From Dyella mobilis (GTDB taxonomy: Bacteria > Pseudomonadota > Gammaproteobacteria > Xanthomonadales > Rhodanobacteraceae), in NCBI RefSeq assembly GCF_016904945.1, contig NZ_JADIKF010000039.1, positions 620,001-684,000 of the forward strand: DNA of 64,000 nucleotides, in the 5' to 3' direction. The position numbers and the translations under genes were made by a program. The notes under the pieces were generated by a model. That model did not search any database and had not been told where the DNA came from. It worked only from the letters and a program-made list of their open reading frames with translations. Positions 51,526 through 60,502 of the stretch are shown in pieces; the first letter of the stretch is position 1; every line of letters begins with the position of its first letter.

Positions 51526-54500
51526 TTACCACTGCCCGCGTATGCCCAACATGAACATGCGCTCCGAGAAAGTCGAGTGCGCAGGCTGGTCAGGCCATAC
51601 CAGGTAGTAGTGCTGGTACTCGTTGGTGAGGTTGGTGCCGTCCAGGAACACCTCGGCGTATTTGTTCAACTTGTAGGAAATCGATGCGTCCAGGTACTTC
51701 TGCGGCGCCTCATACATCTCCATGCCGGTGATGCCGCCCACGCTGTCCATCACCGCGCGCCGCGAACGGTAGTTGTACGCGAGACGCGCCTGGAAGTGGC
51801 CGTCCTGATACCACAGGATGAAGTTGCCCGATTCGGTGGAGTTGTCCTGGAACGGAATCTTGCGCCCGGACAGATCCGTCTCGCCCGAATTGCTCGGCGC
51901 ATACGTGGCGTTTACCTCCATGCCGGTCTTGGACAAAAAGCTAGGCAGGAACGTGAAACCCTGGCGATAATCGAATTCCGCACCCTGGATGCTGTTGCCG
52001 GTGCCTTGCACAGGTTCGGTGATCACGATGCAGTGATCGCGGACCACGCCGTCTTCATCCGGCAGGCTGCAGTTCACTACGCTGCCGTTCTTGATGAAGC
52101 TTTCCACGTTGATGCGGAACAGCGCCAGGCTGAGCATGCTGGTGGGGTTGATGTAGTACTCCAGCGATGCGCCGAAGTTGGTGGAACGCCACGGGTTGAG
52201 ATCCGGGTTGCCGGTGGATGTACCGTTTGCGACGCGAAAAATCGGCCCTTGCGGAGTTTCCGCCAACGAGTAGTTCAACTGCAGGCCGCCGCCCCAGGTG
52301 CTGAGGTCGAGCGGCATCATGTTCTTGGAATAGGCCAATCGCAACTTCAGCTCGTCGGTGAGATCCAGCGAGAAGTTGGCCGACGGCAGCACGTCCTGGT
52401 AAGTGCGCTTGGTGAGCGAGGTGCCTGCTTCGACCGGTTCGTCGCCATACGAACCCGGCGCGCCGCTCAAATACTGGGTGACGTCCAGGTTGGTGTGGAT
52501 CATGCGCACACCCACGTTGCCGCTATAGGGCATGTCGCCGATGGTGCCGTTGAAATCGCCTTGCACGTAGCCGGACAGCTCTTTCAGTCGCACCGCCCAG
52601 GTGGTGCCCGGTTCGCCCACCTCGACAGTATCGGGGTAGAGCGATTTCCAGTAAGAAATGGGATTGATCAAGGCGTTGGGATCGACCGCCCAGAAGTTGA
52701 TGCCCGAGCCGAGCAGGTTGGTGTATTCCCTGAAGTTGCTCGACAGCGGCGCCGCGGTATTGGGCATGGATATCGCCGAGAGCGGTCCTGCGCGGTAGTA
52801 GCCCAGCGCATTGCCTGCGGTGCAGGAGCCGCTGTCCATCACCACGTCGGCGCCGACATAGCGCACCAGGCATCCGTTCGGGTCGCTGGCGCCCATGCCG
52901 CCATAGACAGGGGTCTCCAATGTCCAGCCGACGTTGGAAGCATTGCGGATGCTGTTGCGCAGGCCGAATTCGAGCTTGAAGCCGTCCTGGAAATCGAATT
53001 GCCCGTCGAAGCGCAAGGCATTCAATGCCACCTGGCGGTTGTAGTCGCCGGAGGATTCCAGCGTCTTCATCGTCCAGCCATCGGGATTGGCGAAATCGGT
53101 TGCCAGCGAGGACGGCATGCTGACGGTAAGGTAGCGGCCTTCGAAGTTCGCGATAATCGGAATAGTGTTCTGCGGCACGCCGTTGGCATTGAACACGCGA
53201 TTGCCGCCCAGCTGCGCGGGGTAGATGAAGGTGCCGGGCGGTACGGCGTTGGAAGGCACGCCGGGCATCAGCACGTTGGGCCACAGCGCGCCGTCGGAGT
53301 CGGAAACGTTGATGTCGGTTTCCACGTTCGACTGCGATGCGATGTCGTGGATGCCGCGCACGCTGGCCGTGAACGGGCCGCCGTCGTCGTAATCCAATTG
53401 CAGGTTGTAGTTCTTCGCGACGGAGCTTTTCTGGGTGATCTGCGAGAACGACTCCACGTCGCCGGGCCACTTCTCGTAGACCTGCGTGGTGTAGATCTGC
53501 GAGCCCTGCCAGCCGGGTTCCGGCGTGCCGTAGGCGCCTAGGGCGGGGCTGCCGGTATCGCGCGATTGCAGCGGCACGTAGGTGGCGCCTTGCCAGTTGG
53601 TGGAGTTGAACTGGATGCCGAAATTGCGATCGAACTCGCGCTGTTGCGAATAGAAGTAGTCGGTGGTCAGGCTCAAGCCGTTGCCCAGGTCCATCTGGAA
53701 CGAGGCGTTGCCGGACTTGCGCTTGCGTTGGGTGGTGGTGTCGTACAGGCTGATGTCCTGGCTGCCCATGAACACGCCGTTGGATTTGCCGTCGCCATTG
53801 ACGTCCACGCTGCCGTCGGGGTTCTGCACGATCTTCGACGGAATGGGCGCGCCGTTCCACGGTGTGAGGAAGCCGTTGTAGCCGCCCGCGCTGGCTGCGT
53901 TCTCGCCGTTGAGCACCACGCCGTATTGATCCAGACCCTCGGTCGAGTTCATGCGTGTGGTGTTGGAGAAATCGGCGGAGACCAGCAGGCCCCAATGGCC
54001 GCTGTCGTTATACGAAATGAGGCCGTTGGCCTCGGGCCCGAAATGGTCGGTGCTGCTGCCACGCTCGCCGTTGGCGGAATAGCTGTAGGTGAATCCGCTG
54101 GGGAGATCCCAGGGGCGGTAGGTGTGCAGATCGATCGCGCCGCTGATGCCGCCGTCGGTCTCGTTGGCGGTGGACGACTTGACCACGTCCACGCCGTGAA
54201 ACAGCGTGGAAGGCAGCATGGTGAAATCGGGCTGCTGCGAATCGATCTGGTCGGCGGTGATGAATACTTCGCCGTTCAACATGGTGCCGACCTGGGGCAG
54301 GCCGCGTACGTCCACCGAGGTGCCAACGCCCGCATCGCGATTGATCTGCACGCCGGTGACGCGCTGCAGGGAGTCGGTGATGGTTGTGTCGGGCAGCGCG
54401 CCGATGTTTTCCGCCGTGATGCTGTCCTGGATGTTCGGCGCCTCGCGTTTGAGGTCGATGGCGCGCATCTGCGATGCGCGCACGCCGGAGACGGACACGG

Positions 54501-54744
54501 TCGACAGCGTCAGCGCGTTTTTCTGCGCGTCGGTGCTGCCGGGTTTTGCGTCGGTTTTCTTTGCATTGGGCGACGTTGCTGCCGGTGCCGGTGCCGGCGC
54601 GGTTTGCGCCGTGGTGGCCTGCGTGGCCTGGCCGCTTGCCTGGGCATCGGCGGACGTCGACGCCATGGCCGACGTCGACACGACGGCAAACAGCGAAACG
54701 GTAATGGCAAATGACAATGGATGCTTGCGAAGTGCGGTGGACAT
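51526..54744 (-). CDS. TonB-dependent receptor, carbohydrate type
   Basis: 1072 aa from ATG 54744, with GAGG 10 nt upstream. Signal peptide: SFAITVSLFAVVSTSAMA. A 45-residue Ala/Gln/Thr/Pro-rich linker precedes a TonB-box-like TLSTVSVSGV. The plug follows (DSITAENIGALPDTTITDSLQRVTGVQINR...RGLPQVGT) and the barrel ends in a C-terminal Trp (FMLGIRGQW). Closely placed with GH20, GH2 and glk, so it likely imports chitin/chitosan oligosaccharides over the outer membrane. It is the large-barrel type often encoded in CUT loci. Confidence 0.92.
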   Translation of the reverse strand: MSTALRKHPLSFAITVSLFAVVSTSAMASTSADAQASGQATQATTAQTAPAPAPAATSPNAKKTDAKPGSTDAQKNALTLSTVSVSGVRASQMRAIDLKREAPNIQDSITAENIGALPDTTITDSLQRVTGVQINRDAGVGTSVDVRGLPQVGTMLNGEVFITADQIDSQQPDFTMLPSTLFHGVDVVKSSTANETDGGISGAIDLHTYRPWDLPSGFTYSYSANGERGSSTDHFGPEANGLISYNDSGHWGLLVSADFSNTTRMNSTEGLDQYGVVLNGENAASAGGYNGFLTPWNGAPIPSKIVQNPDGSVDVNGDGKSNGVFMGSQDISLYDTTTQRKRKSGNASFQMDLGNGLSLTTDYFYSQQREFDRNFGIQFNSTNWQGATYVPLQSRDTGSPALGAYGTPEPGWQGSQIYTTQVYEKWPGDVESFSQITQKSSVAKNYNLQLDYDDGGPFTASVRGIHDIASQSNVETDINVSDSDGALWPNVLMPGVPSNAVPPGTFIYPAQLGGNRVFNANGVPQNTIPIIANFEGRYLTVSMPSSLATDFANPDGWTMKTLESSGDYNRQVALNALRFDGQFDFQDGFKLEFGLRNSIRNASNVGWTLETPVYGGMGASDPNGCLVRYVGADVVMDSGSCTAGNALGYYRAGPLSAISMPNTAAPLSSNFREYTNLLGSGINFWAVDPNALINPISYWKSLYPDTVEVGEPGTTWAVRLKELSGYVQGDFNGTIGDMPYSGNVGVRMIHTNLDVTQYLSGAPGSYGDEPVEAGTSLTKRTYQDVLPSANFSLDLTDELKLRLAYSKNMMPLDLSTWGGGLQLNYSLAETPQGPIFRVANGTSTGNPDLNPWRSTNFGASLEYYINPTSMLSLALFRINVESFIKNGSVVNCSLPDEDGVVRDHCIVITEPVQGTGNSIQGAEFDYRQGFTFLPSFLSKTGMEVNATYAPSNSGETDLSGRKIPFQDNSTESGNFILWYQDGHFQARLAYNYRSRRAVMDSVGGITGMEMYEAPQKYLDASISYKLNKYAEVFLDGTNLTNEYQHYYLVWPDQPAHSTFSERMFMLGIRGQW

Positions 54745-54870
54745 GGGCTTTAACCTCGTTGGTGTTGCCTGTCGAACTTCTGGTTCTCCGTGGTATTGCA
54801 AAAAAAACGTGTAGCCCGGCGCTGCCTGCTGGTGCGCATGCCGTCGTGATGCCGTTTCTTTGTCTTCCCC

Positions 54871-54893
54871 GGCCTTGGTTTCGTGCCAAGGCC
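54871..54893 (-). terminator. Stem-loop after the GH20 gene
   Basis: GGCCTTGG, TTTCGTG, CCAAGGCC: an 8-bp stem 45 nt downstream of the GH20 stop on the minus strand, before the receptor gene start. It may separate the glk-GH20 transcript from the receptor transcript. No U tract. Confidence 0.45.
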
Positions 54894-54937
54894 AACTGCT
54901 CAATCGCACTGCACGGGACGCAGGTCCCGCATTCCCC

Positions 54938-57274
54938 TCATTTCGAAAATGTCATTCGCGCCAACGCCCACTGGCCATCGCGCGGATCGCCGGTAGCGAA
55001 GACGCACAGATTGCGAACGCCGGCCCCCACCGGCGCGGCAAGCTTTGCATCGAGACGGATTTGCCCCTTTGCCTGCGCTGCGCTTTCCAGCGGCAAGCGA
55101 GCAAGCAACGGCCCGCTGCAGGTATCGAGGTGAATCTCGAAGTCGCCCGCGGTGCTGGTCTTGCGGCGCACGACGGCGTCTTTGGATTCGTCGCCGAAGC
55201 GCCAAGCGATGCGCTCGGCCGTTATCGCAACGTGCTTGACGCCATCCAGCGGTGCTTGCGGCCACAGCCAGCAAGCGTTGCCGATATCCACGGCGTAGAC
55301 CGGCTTCGATCCTTGCGCAGGCCTGCTGCCTTCCAGGCGCGAGGCTGGTTGCTTGGAGCACGTCGGCAGCACGTTGCTGTCGCGGCTCAGCAAGGTGGTT
55401 TCATCCAGCACCTGGGTGCGCGCTGCGGCAAGCTCGAAACCGTCCGGTGCAAAAGTCGCGGCGTGCACCGTTGCGTTACCCGGTAGCGTGAATGGCCCGG
55501 CATAGCTGGGCGATTGTTTGTCTGGGTTGCTGCCGTCCGTCGTGTAACGGATCGTGCCAAATCCGGTCTGGTTGGAGAGCTCGACCCGGAACGCACCGTT
55601 GGCCGCCGCGGTCACCTGGAAAACAGGTGCGAACGCACTGTCGGCGTAGTCGATGCCAAGGGCGCGGTAGCGCGCCAGTTCCGCCGGCATGCGGTGCAGA
55701 AAGCCGTTCCAGTCGTGCGCGCCAACGGGCGACCAGCCAAGTTCTGACAGTGCGGCGATACGCGGAAACACCGCGTGCTGGTCGTGGGCAAAGGTGGGCA
55801 TCTGCTCGGTCCACAACCCGGCCTGCACACCGATGACGCGCCGGGCTTCGGTCGCGCTCGCGCCGTTCGGAATGACGGCCGTGTCATAGGCTTGCTGCAA
55901 CGTTGCCGCGGGCGGCGGCCCTTGCCACTCGTCGGGCAGGTCGGACTGATAGTGGTCGAAGTACAGCGATTCCTGTGGCGTCATGACCACGTCGTGGCCT
56001 TGCCGGATCGCCGTCAGGGCGACACGTTCGTTGTCGTCGCCGTGCCACGACATCACCACTTCCGATGCTGGCAGCTTCGCGCCGGCCACCAGCTCGTCGT
56101 CCCAGCCGACCGGCGTGCGGCCGTGCTGGATGAGATGCGCGGCGACCTGGTTGGTGAACCAGCCTTGCAGTTGATCCGCATTGGCCAGGCCCAGCGCGCG
56201 CATCCTGGCTTGCACTTCCGGCGATGCGTTCCATTGCTGCTTGTCGGCTTCGTCGCCGCCAATGGAGACGTATCGCGAGGGGAACAGTCGCATCACGTCG
56301 TCGAGCACGTCGTCGACAAATTGCAGGGTTTTTTCGTCAGGCTTGAGCAGCCACGGACTCACGCCCCAGTCGGTCCACACGGAAGGACGCTGGCCGGTGA
56401 CACCCAGCCACGGGTAAGCGGCGATGGCGGCTTGCGAATGGCCGGGCAGATCGATTTCCGGCACCAGATCCACGTAGCGTTCGGCCGCATAACGCACGAT
56501 GTCGCGTACATCGGCTTGGGTGTAGAAACCGCAATAGGGCAGGTCGGCGGAGCCGGTCAGTTCGCTGTCCAGGCCCACGGACTTGCGGCACGTGCCGATT
56601 TTCGTGAGCTCGGGATATTTGGGGATTTCCAGGCGCCAGCCCTGGTCTTCGGTGAGATGCCAGAGCAGCACGTTGAGCTTGTTGAGCGACATCCAGTCGA
56701 TCAGCTGCTTGATCTGCGCCACGCTCTGGTAGTGCCGTCCGGAATCGAGCAGCAGCGCGCGCCACGCGAAACGCGGGTGGTCGTCGATCACGCCGTGGGC
56801 GACCTCGACCGGCGTGCCACGCGTCCATCCCGGTGGTGTGAGCAGTTGCCACAAGGTGACGCTGCCATAGAACGCGCCGCGCGGCGTGCGTGCGGTAACG
56901 AGGACGCCGGTGTCGTTCACGGTGATGCGATAGCCGGCGTCATCCGCGACATCGGCGCGTGGATTCACCTCGAAGGTGATCGCCGCGCGTGCGGTGCTCG
57001 CAGTCGCGAGTTGCAGGTGCAGGCCGTTGGTGTCGGCTACACGTTGCACGAGTCGCTCGGCGATGGATTGCACTTGCTGCCGATCCGCACCCCGCACCGC
57101 GACCACGGCGCCCCGTGCAATCTCGGTGGCGCCCGTTCCTGCGGGGCTGAGTGTTGCCGGTTGCGGCAGCAGCGACCAGGGCGGGACAGCCGGCCCGGCC
57201 ATGGCGACGCCAGTCGCCATCAACCAGGCGATGGCCAGGCCAGGGGAAATCCTGGATTTCCCGAGGTATTTCAT
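54938..57274 (-). CDS. GH20 beta-N-acetylhexosaminidase
   Basis: 778 aa from ATG 57274, whose ATGA overlaps the glk stop. Signal peptide region: SPGLAIAWLMATGVAMAG. An N-terminal GH20b domain is followed by the catalytic barrel, with FAWRALLLDSGRHYQSVAQIKQLIDWM and the acid-base pair Asp-Glu in SIGGDEADKQQW. A C-terminal chitobiase-like Ig domain (FGTIRYTTDGSNPDKQSPSYAGPF) and an additional 130-residue tail follow. It releases terminal GlcNAc or GalNAc from oligosaccharides, in the periplasm, feeding glucokinase. Confidence 0.94.
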   Translation of the reverse strand: MKYLGKSRISPGLAIAWLMATGVAMAGPAVPPWSLLPQPATLSPAGTGATEIARGAVVAVRGADRQQVQSIAERLVQRVADTNGLHLQLATASTARAAITFEVNPRADVADDAGYRITVNDTGVLVTARTPRGAFYGSVTLWQLLTPPGWTRGTPVEVAHGVIDDHPRFAWRALLLDSGRHYQSVAQIKQLIDWMSLNKLNVLLWHLTEDQGWRLEIPKYPELTKIGTCRKSVGLDSELTGSADLPYCGFYTQADVRDIVRYAAERYVDLVPEIDLPGHSQAAIAAYPWLGVTGQRPSVWTDWGVSPWLLKPDEKTLQFVDDVLDDVMRLFPSRYVSIGGDEADKQQWNASPEVQARMRALGLANADQLQGWFTNQVAAHLIQHGRTPVGWDDELVAGAKLPASEVVMSWHGDDNERVALTAIRQGHDVVMTPQESLYFDHYQSDLPDEWQGPPPAATLQQAYDTAVIPNGASATEARRVIGVQAGLWTEQMPTFAHDQHAVFPRIAALSELGWSPVGAHDWNGFLHRMPAELARYRALGIDYADSAFAPVFQVTAAANGAFRVELSNQTGFGTIRYTTDGSNPDKQSPSYAGPFTLPGNATVHAATFAPDGFELAAARTQVLDETTLLSRDSNVLPTCSKQPASRLEGSRPAQGSKPVYAVDIGNACWLWPQAPLDGVKHVAITAERIAWRFGDESKDAVVRRKTSTAGDFEIHLDTCSGPLLARLPLESAAQAKGQIRLDAKLAAPVGAGVRNLCVFATGDPRDGQWALARMTFSK

Positions 57275-58287
57275 GCGCCCAGGCCATCCGCCACGGCATG
57301 CCGCAGTGTTTCCGACGCAGCCATGCCGTGCCTGAGATACCACTTGGCCGCGCCCTGCACGCCGTGATGGCCGTGCTCCGTGACCCATACCGGTATCTGC
57401 GACAGCAACGCGCGTGCGCTGCGTCCGTGCAGGAACCGCTCCTCGAATGCGCTGCGCTGGAGCAGTTCGAAGGTGGACGAGAGAAAACCGCCGGCCAGAT
57501 ACACGCCGCCCGTTGCCATGAAGGCCATCGCGAGATTGCCGGTAAAGCTTCCCAGCGCGGCACAGAAAATTTCCACGGCTTCCACCGCCTGTGCGTCGCT
57601 GTGCGCGACGGCTGCGGCGGTAACTGCTTCGGGTGTCGCCAGCTTCGGCGCTTCCCCGCGCAACGTGCACAGGGTCGCGTAGATGATCAACAGTCCGGGG
57701 CCCGACACGATGTGCTCAAACGCCACGTAGCCGCCGTGCGGTGCCAGATGGGCGAGAACTTCGCGCTCGCGCACCGAATTGGGCGCGAAGTCCATCTGGC
57801 CTGCCTCGGTCGGCAGCACGAAACCGCCGACCGGCGCGGGGACGTGCACCGCGGCGCCGAGGCCTGTGCCCGGTCCGATCACCAGGGTAGGGCCCATGGC
57901 CGCCGTGGTCGGCCCGCACAGGTGGCGGCCGCCGTCGGCGAGAGGGCCGTCGAGTGCGTACGCCAGGGCCTCGAAATCGTTGAGTACGGCCACCTCGTCC
58001 AGGCCCAATGCGTTGCGCAGCTGCGTCAGGTGGATGGGCCAGGCGAGATTGTCGTTGACGACCTCATCGCCCATGATCTGGCCGGCGCAAGCGAGTACGC
58101 AGCGCTTCACCGGAGCGGATACGTGCGTATCGATGAAGGCTTGCAGCAACTGCGACAGCGCCGGGAATTCGGCGCAGGCGAATACGCGGTAGGCGAGTGT
58201 CTCCACCTTGCGGACCCCGTCGTGCGAGGCGCGCATCAGCGCAACACGCGCATGCGTGCCGCCAATATCGGCAGCCACAAACGGCAT
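57271..58287 (-). CDS. glk: Glucokinase
   Basis: 338 aa from ATG 58287. FVAADIGGTHARVALM carries the phosphate-1 motif; LVIGPGTGLGAAVHV and GGVYLAGG supply phosphate-2 and adenosine motifs; LNDFEALAYAL holds the substrate Asp region (LNDF). This is the Glk (not ROK) family, phosphorylating glucose or, in related loci, GlcNAc/GlcN with ATP. It overlaps the GH20 start by 4 nt and is the first gene of the minus-strand series, behind the operator at 58378. Confidence 0.9.
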   Translation of the reverse strand: MPFVAADIGGTHARVALMRASHDGVRKVETLAYRVFACAEFPALSQLLQAFIDTHVSAPVKRCVLACAGQIMGDEVVNDNLAWPIHLTQLRNALGLDEVAVLNDFEALAYALDGPLADGGRHLCGPTTAAMGPTLVIGPGTGLGAAVHVPAPVGGFVLPTEAGQMDFAPNSVREREVLAHLAPHGGYVAFEHIVSGPGLLIIYATLCTLRGEAPKLATPEAVTAAAVAHSDAQAVEAVEIFCAALGSFTGNLAMAFMATGGVYLAGGFLSSTFELLQRSAFEERFLHGRSARALLSQIPVWVTEHGHHGVQGAAKWYLRHGMAASETLRHAVADGLGA

Positions 58288-58643
58288 CGCCGCTATCCCC
58301 GACAATCGGTCTGAGTGATCAGTTGCCACGTCCCGCATGCCCCCCGGCATTGGCTCTGTTATCAGCCTGTAACGTGATTGACACCGGTGTCAAGCGGTGG
58401 CGCAACATGTCCGAAAAACCGAGGGACGGGTGATGCGGGTGCTGGTTCGGCGGCGCAAAGCCGGGTCGGGTCGCTGCGAAAGATGGCGGCGGCTGGAGAC
58501 ATTCGCCCCGCTTGGGCGGCACGAATTTCGCAAAGATCACAATGTCGAAGAGGTGAGATTGTTTGAGAAAACAGGCGGCCTTTGATGGCGCGGAAATCGG
58601 TTTGCGCTCAAGCCAGCGACGTTCGCTGGGCAGGTGAGGGTAG
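58288..58643. other. Promoter region of glk, 356 bp
   Basis: Between glk (minus) and the stop of mug (minus). It contains the palindrome at 58378-58393. The rest shows no supported gene; short plus-strand frames lack start signals. Confidence 0.5.
58378..58393 (-). promoter_or_regulatory. Candidate LacI-family operator upstream of glk
   Basis: TTGACACCGGTGTCAA is a perfect 16-bp palindrome with central CG, the shape of LacI-family operators. It lies 91 nt upstream of the glk start. On the minus strand its first six bases are also a consensus -35 (TTGACA), so bound repressor would block RNA polymerase. The LacI gene of the locus is the likely binder. Confidence 0.7.
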
Positions 58644-59168
58644 TTACGTACCTAAAGCCTCAAGGGCGACGCTTGCTTGAAGCTGGCGGTACGCGTCGAC
58701 CAGTTGGTCGAATCCGAACGCACGGTTTCGGCCGCTGGGATTGGGCAGGATCCAAACGGCAGCACCGTGCAGGCGAACCGGTTGCCGTCCCCAGGGGATA
58801 TCGCGTTGGCCTGAAATTCCGCGGTAGGCGGCTTTACCCAGAAACGCGACAAAGCGCGGTGCGTAGCGTGCGATCTTCTGTTCGAATTCGGCAGCAGCAA
58901 GCGTGAATTCCTCGGGCGAGAGTTGATCTGCACGCGCGGTGGGCCGCTTCACTACCGAGGTCAAACCGCATCCGCATCGAAGTATGGCGCGATCGTCCTT
59001 GGGCGAAATTTCGGTTGGGGTGAAACCTGCGCGATGTATCACACGCCAAAATCGGTTATTCCTGCCGGCAAAATGATGCCCGGTTGCCGCCGCCGTCATG
59101 CCGGGGTTGATCCCGCAAAAGAGCACGTCGAGGCGGTCGGCGATGATATCGGGGAGATCGTTTGTCAC
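58644..59168 (-). CDS. mug: Mismatch-specific G/T(U) DNA glycosylase
   Basis: 174 aa from a GTG start with AAGGA 7 nt upstream. VLFCGINPGMTAAATGHHFAGRNNRFW is the uracil-binding/catalytic region of Mug (GINPG with Asn) and ILPNPSGRN is the second signature (NPSGxN). It removes uracil or ethenocytosine opposite guanine. Length fits the family. Confidence 0.92.
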   Translation of the reverse strand: MTNDLPDIIADRLDVLFCGINPGMTAAATGHHFAGRNNRFWRVIHRAGFTPTEISPKDDRAILRCGCGLTSVVKRPTARADQLSPEEFTLAAAEFEQKIARYAPRFVAFLGKAAYRGISGQRDIPWGRQPVRLHGAAVWILPNPSGRNRAFGFDQLVDAYRQLQASVALEALGT

Positions 59169-59539
59169 GGCACATCCTTCAAGTGGGAGGGGGCAAACCT
59201 AAGCCTGGTTTCGGGTGAGCCGTTGCCGACGATGTACGCGTCATTTCGCTTGGAATTCAGTCGAAAATGTCTTTTTTGCGCTTCAGTGGGCGTTTCTTGA
59301 ATTCAGTAAGGGAGTCGCAGGAATGCACTTGGCTGATCGCGGTTTTTTTGTCGTATTTTAATTTTTATACGCAACTGCATAAAAACACTTGACCGGAAGC
59401 CACGTCGGTTCTTATTATTGTACTTTATGGTACAAAATTAAAATTTCAACGGGTGCGAACGGATGATCGATCGCGGATGGCCGGGTACCCATGCGCGTTC
59501 GCTCTTGCGTAGAGCCAATCATTGAGTGAGCGTGCCGAT
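59169..59539. other. AT-rich intergenic region before the aldo/keto reductase
   Basis: About 370 bp, clearly AT-richer at 59340-59450. It contains the dyad at 59418-59435. No gene called. Confidence 0.5.
59418..59435 (+). promoter_or_regulatory. Dyad TTGTAC-N6-GTACAA upstream of the aldo/keto reductase
   Basis: Perfect 6-bp arms around TTTATG, about 105 nt before the ATG at 59540. Its shape suits a TetR or GntR-type regulator; no such gene is adjacent. Confidence 0.45.
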
Positions 59540-60481
59540 ATGAATGCGACAAACGAGCTTCGTCATTCGAAAATTCCCCTGGCAGGCGGAGCCGGTGCCA
59601 TGCCGGTCGTCGGCTTCGGATCGTTGATTCCCGATCCGGCGGCAGCCAGGCGGGCCGTCAGGACCGCATTGGAAGTGGGGTTCCGGCACATCGATAGCGC
59701 GGAGCTCTACCGCACGGAAGATGCAGTCGGCGATGCGGTGAAAGAGGCCCTGGAGGCGGGTGTGCTGAAGCGGGAAGAGTTGTTCGTTACCACCAAATTG
59801 TGGAACAACAACCATCGCCCCGAACGGGTCAAGGCCGCCTTCGAAGCAAGTCTGCGTCGCCTTCAGCTCGACTATCTCGATTGCTACCTGGTGCATACGC
59901 CTTTCGCATTCAGACCCGGCGATGAGTTCTTTCCCGTGAACGACCGTGGAGAGCCGATCTACGACACGGAAGTGACGTTGTTGGAGACGTGGCGAGCCAT
60001 GGAACGCCTCGTGGACGATGGCAAATGCAGGTCTATCGGCTTGTCCGACATCACGCTGGACAAGCTCGAGGAGATCGTGGCCGCAGCGCGCATCAAACCT
60101 GTCGTCGTGCAGGTTGAGTGCCACCCTTATCTGCCCGAATGGGAATTGCTCGATTTCTGCCAGCGTCATGGCATTGTGCTCCTGGCATTCGCGCCCCTGG
60201 GGCACGGCATGGAGCCGAAAATAACCGATGATCCCGTGATCAAGTCCATTGCGCAGCGACTGGGCAAGACCCCGGCGCAGGTGGCGCTGGCTTGGGCTGC
60301 GCAGCGCGGCACGGCATTCCTGACCACATCGACCAACCCTGATCACATCAGGGAGAATTTCGACGTGCCCGTGCTTCCCGAGCAAGCCATGCGGGAGATG
60401 CAGGATCGCGTCGCTACGGGCGTTCGATTGAATGCCGTGGTGAATACCGGCGTTCCCGGATTTGTTCCGAGAACCCCGTGA
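59540..60481 (+). CDS. Aldo/keto reductase
   Basis: 313 aa from ATG 59540; an in-frame TTG 18 nt earlier is the alternative. VVGFGSLIPDPAAARRAVRTALEVGFRHIDSAELYRTE contains the Asp-Tyr of the tetrad, Lys is in FVTTKLWNN and His in YLVHTPF, so the catalytic set is complete. The NADPH site is in FLTTSTNPDHIRENFDV. It reduces aldehydes or ketones; substrate unknown. Confidence 0.93.
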   Translation: MNATNELRHSKIPLAGGAGAMPVVGFGSLIPDPAAARRAVRTALEVGFRHIDSAELYRTEDAVGDAVKEALEAGVLKREELFVTTKLWNNNHRPERVKAAFEASLRRLQLDYLDCYLVHTPFAFRPGDEFFPVNDRGEPIYDTEVTLLETWRAMERLVDDGKCRSIGLSDITLDKLEEIVAAARIKPVVVQVECHPYLPEWELLDFCQRHGIVLLAFAPLGHGMEPKITDDPVIKSIAQRLGKTPAQVALAWAAQRGTAFLTTSTNPDHIRENFDVPVLPEQAMREMQDRVATGVRLNAVVNTGVPGFVPRTP

Positions 60482-60502
60482 AGAGGTGTCGTCGTGGATG
60501 CC

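Noticed and set aside
51517-53541. Long plus-strand open frame (674 codons) opposite the TonB-dependent receptor
   Set aside because: Antisense shadow of a receptor with signal peptide, plug and barrel motifs. No ribosome-binding site.
55775-57367. 530-codon plus-strand open frame opposite GH20
   Set aside because: Antisense to a GH20 enzyme with its catalytic Asp-Glu; no start signal.
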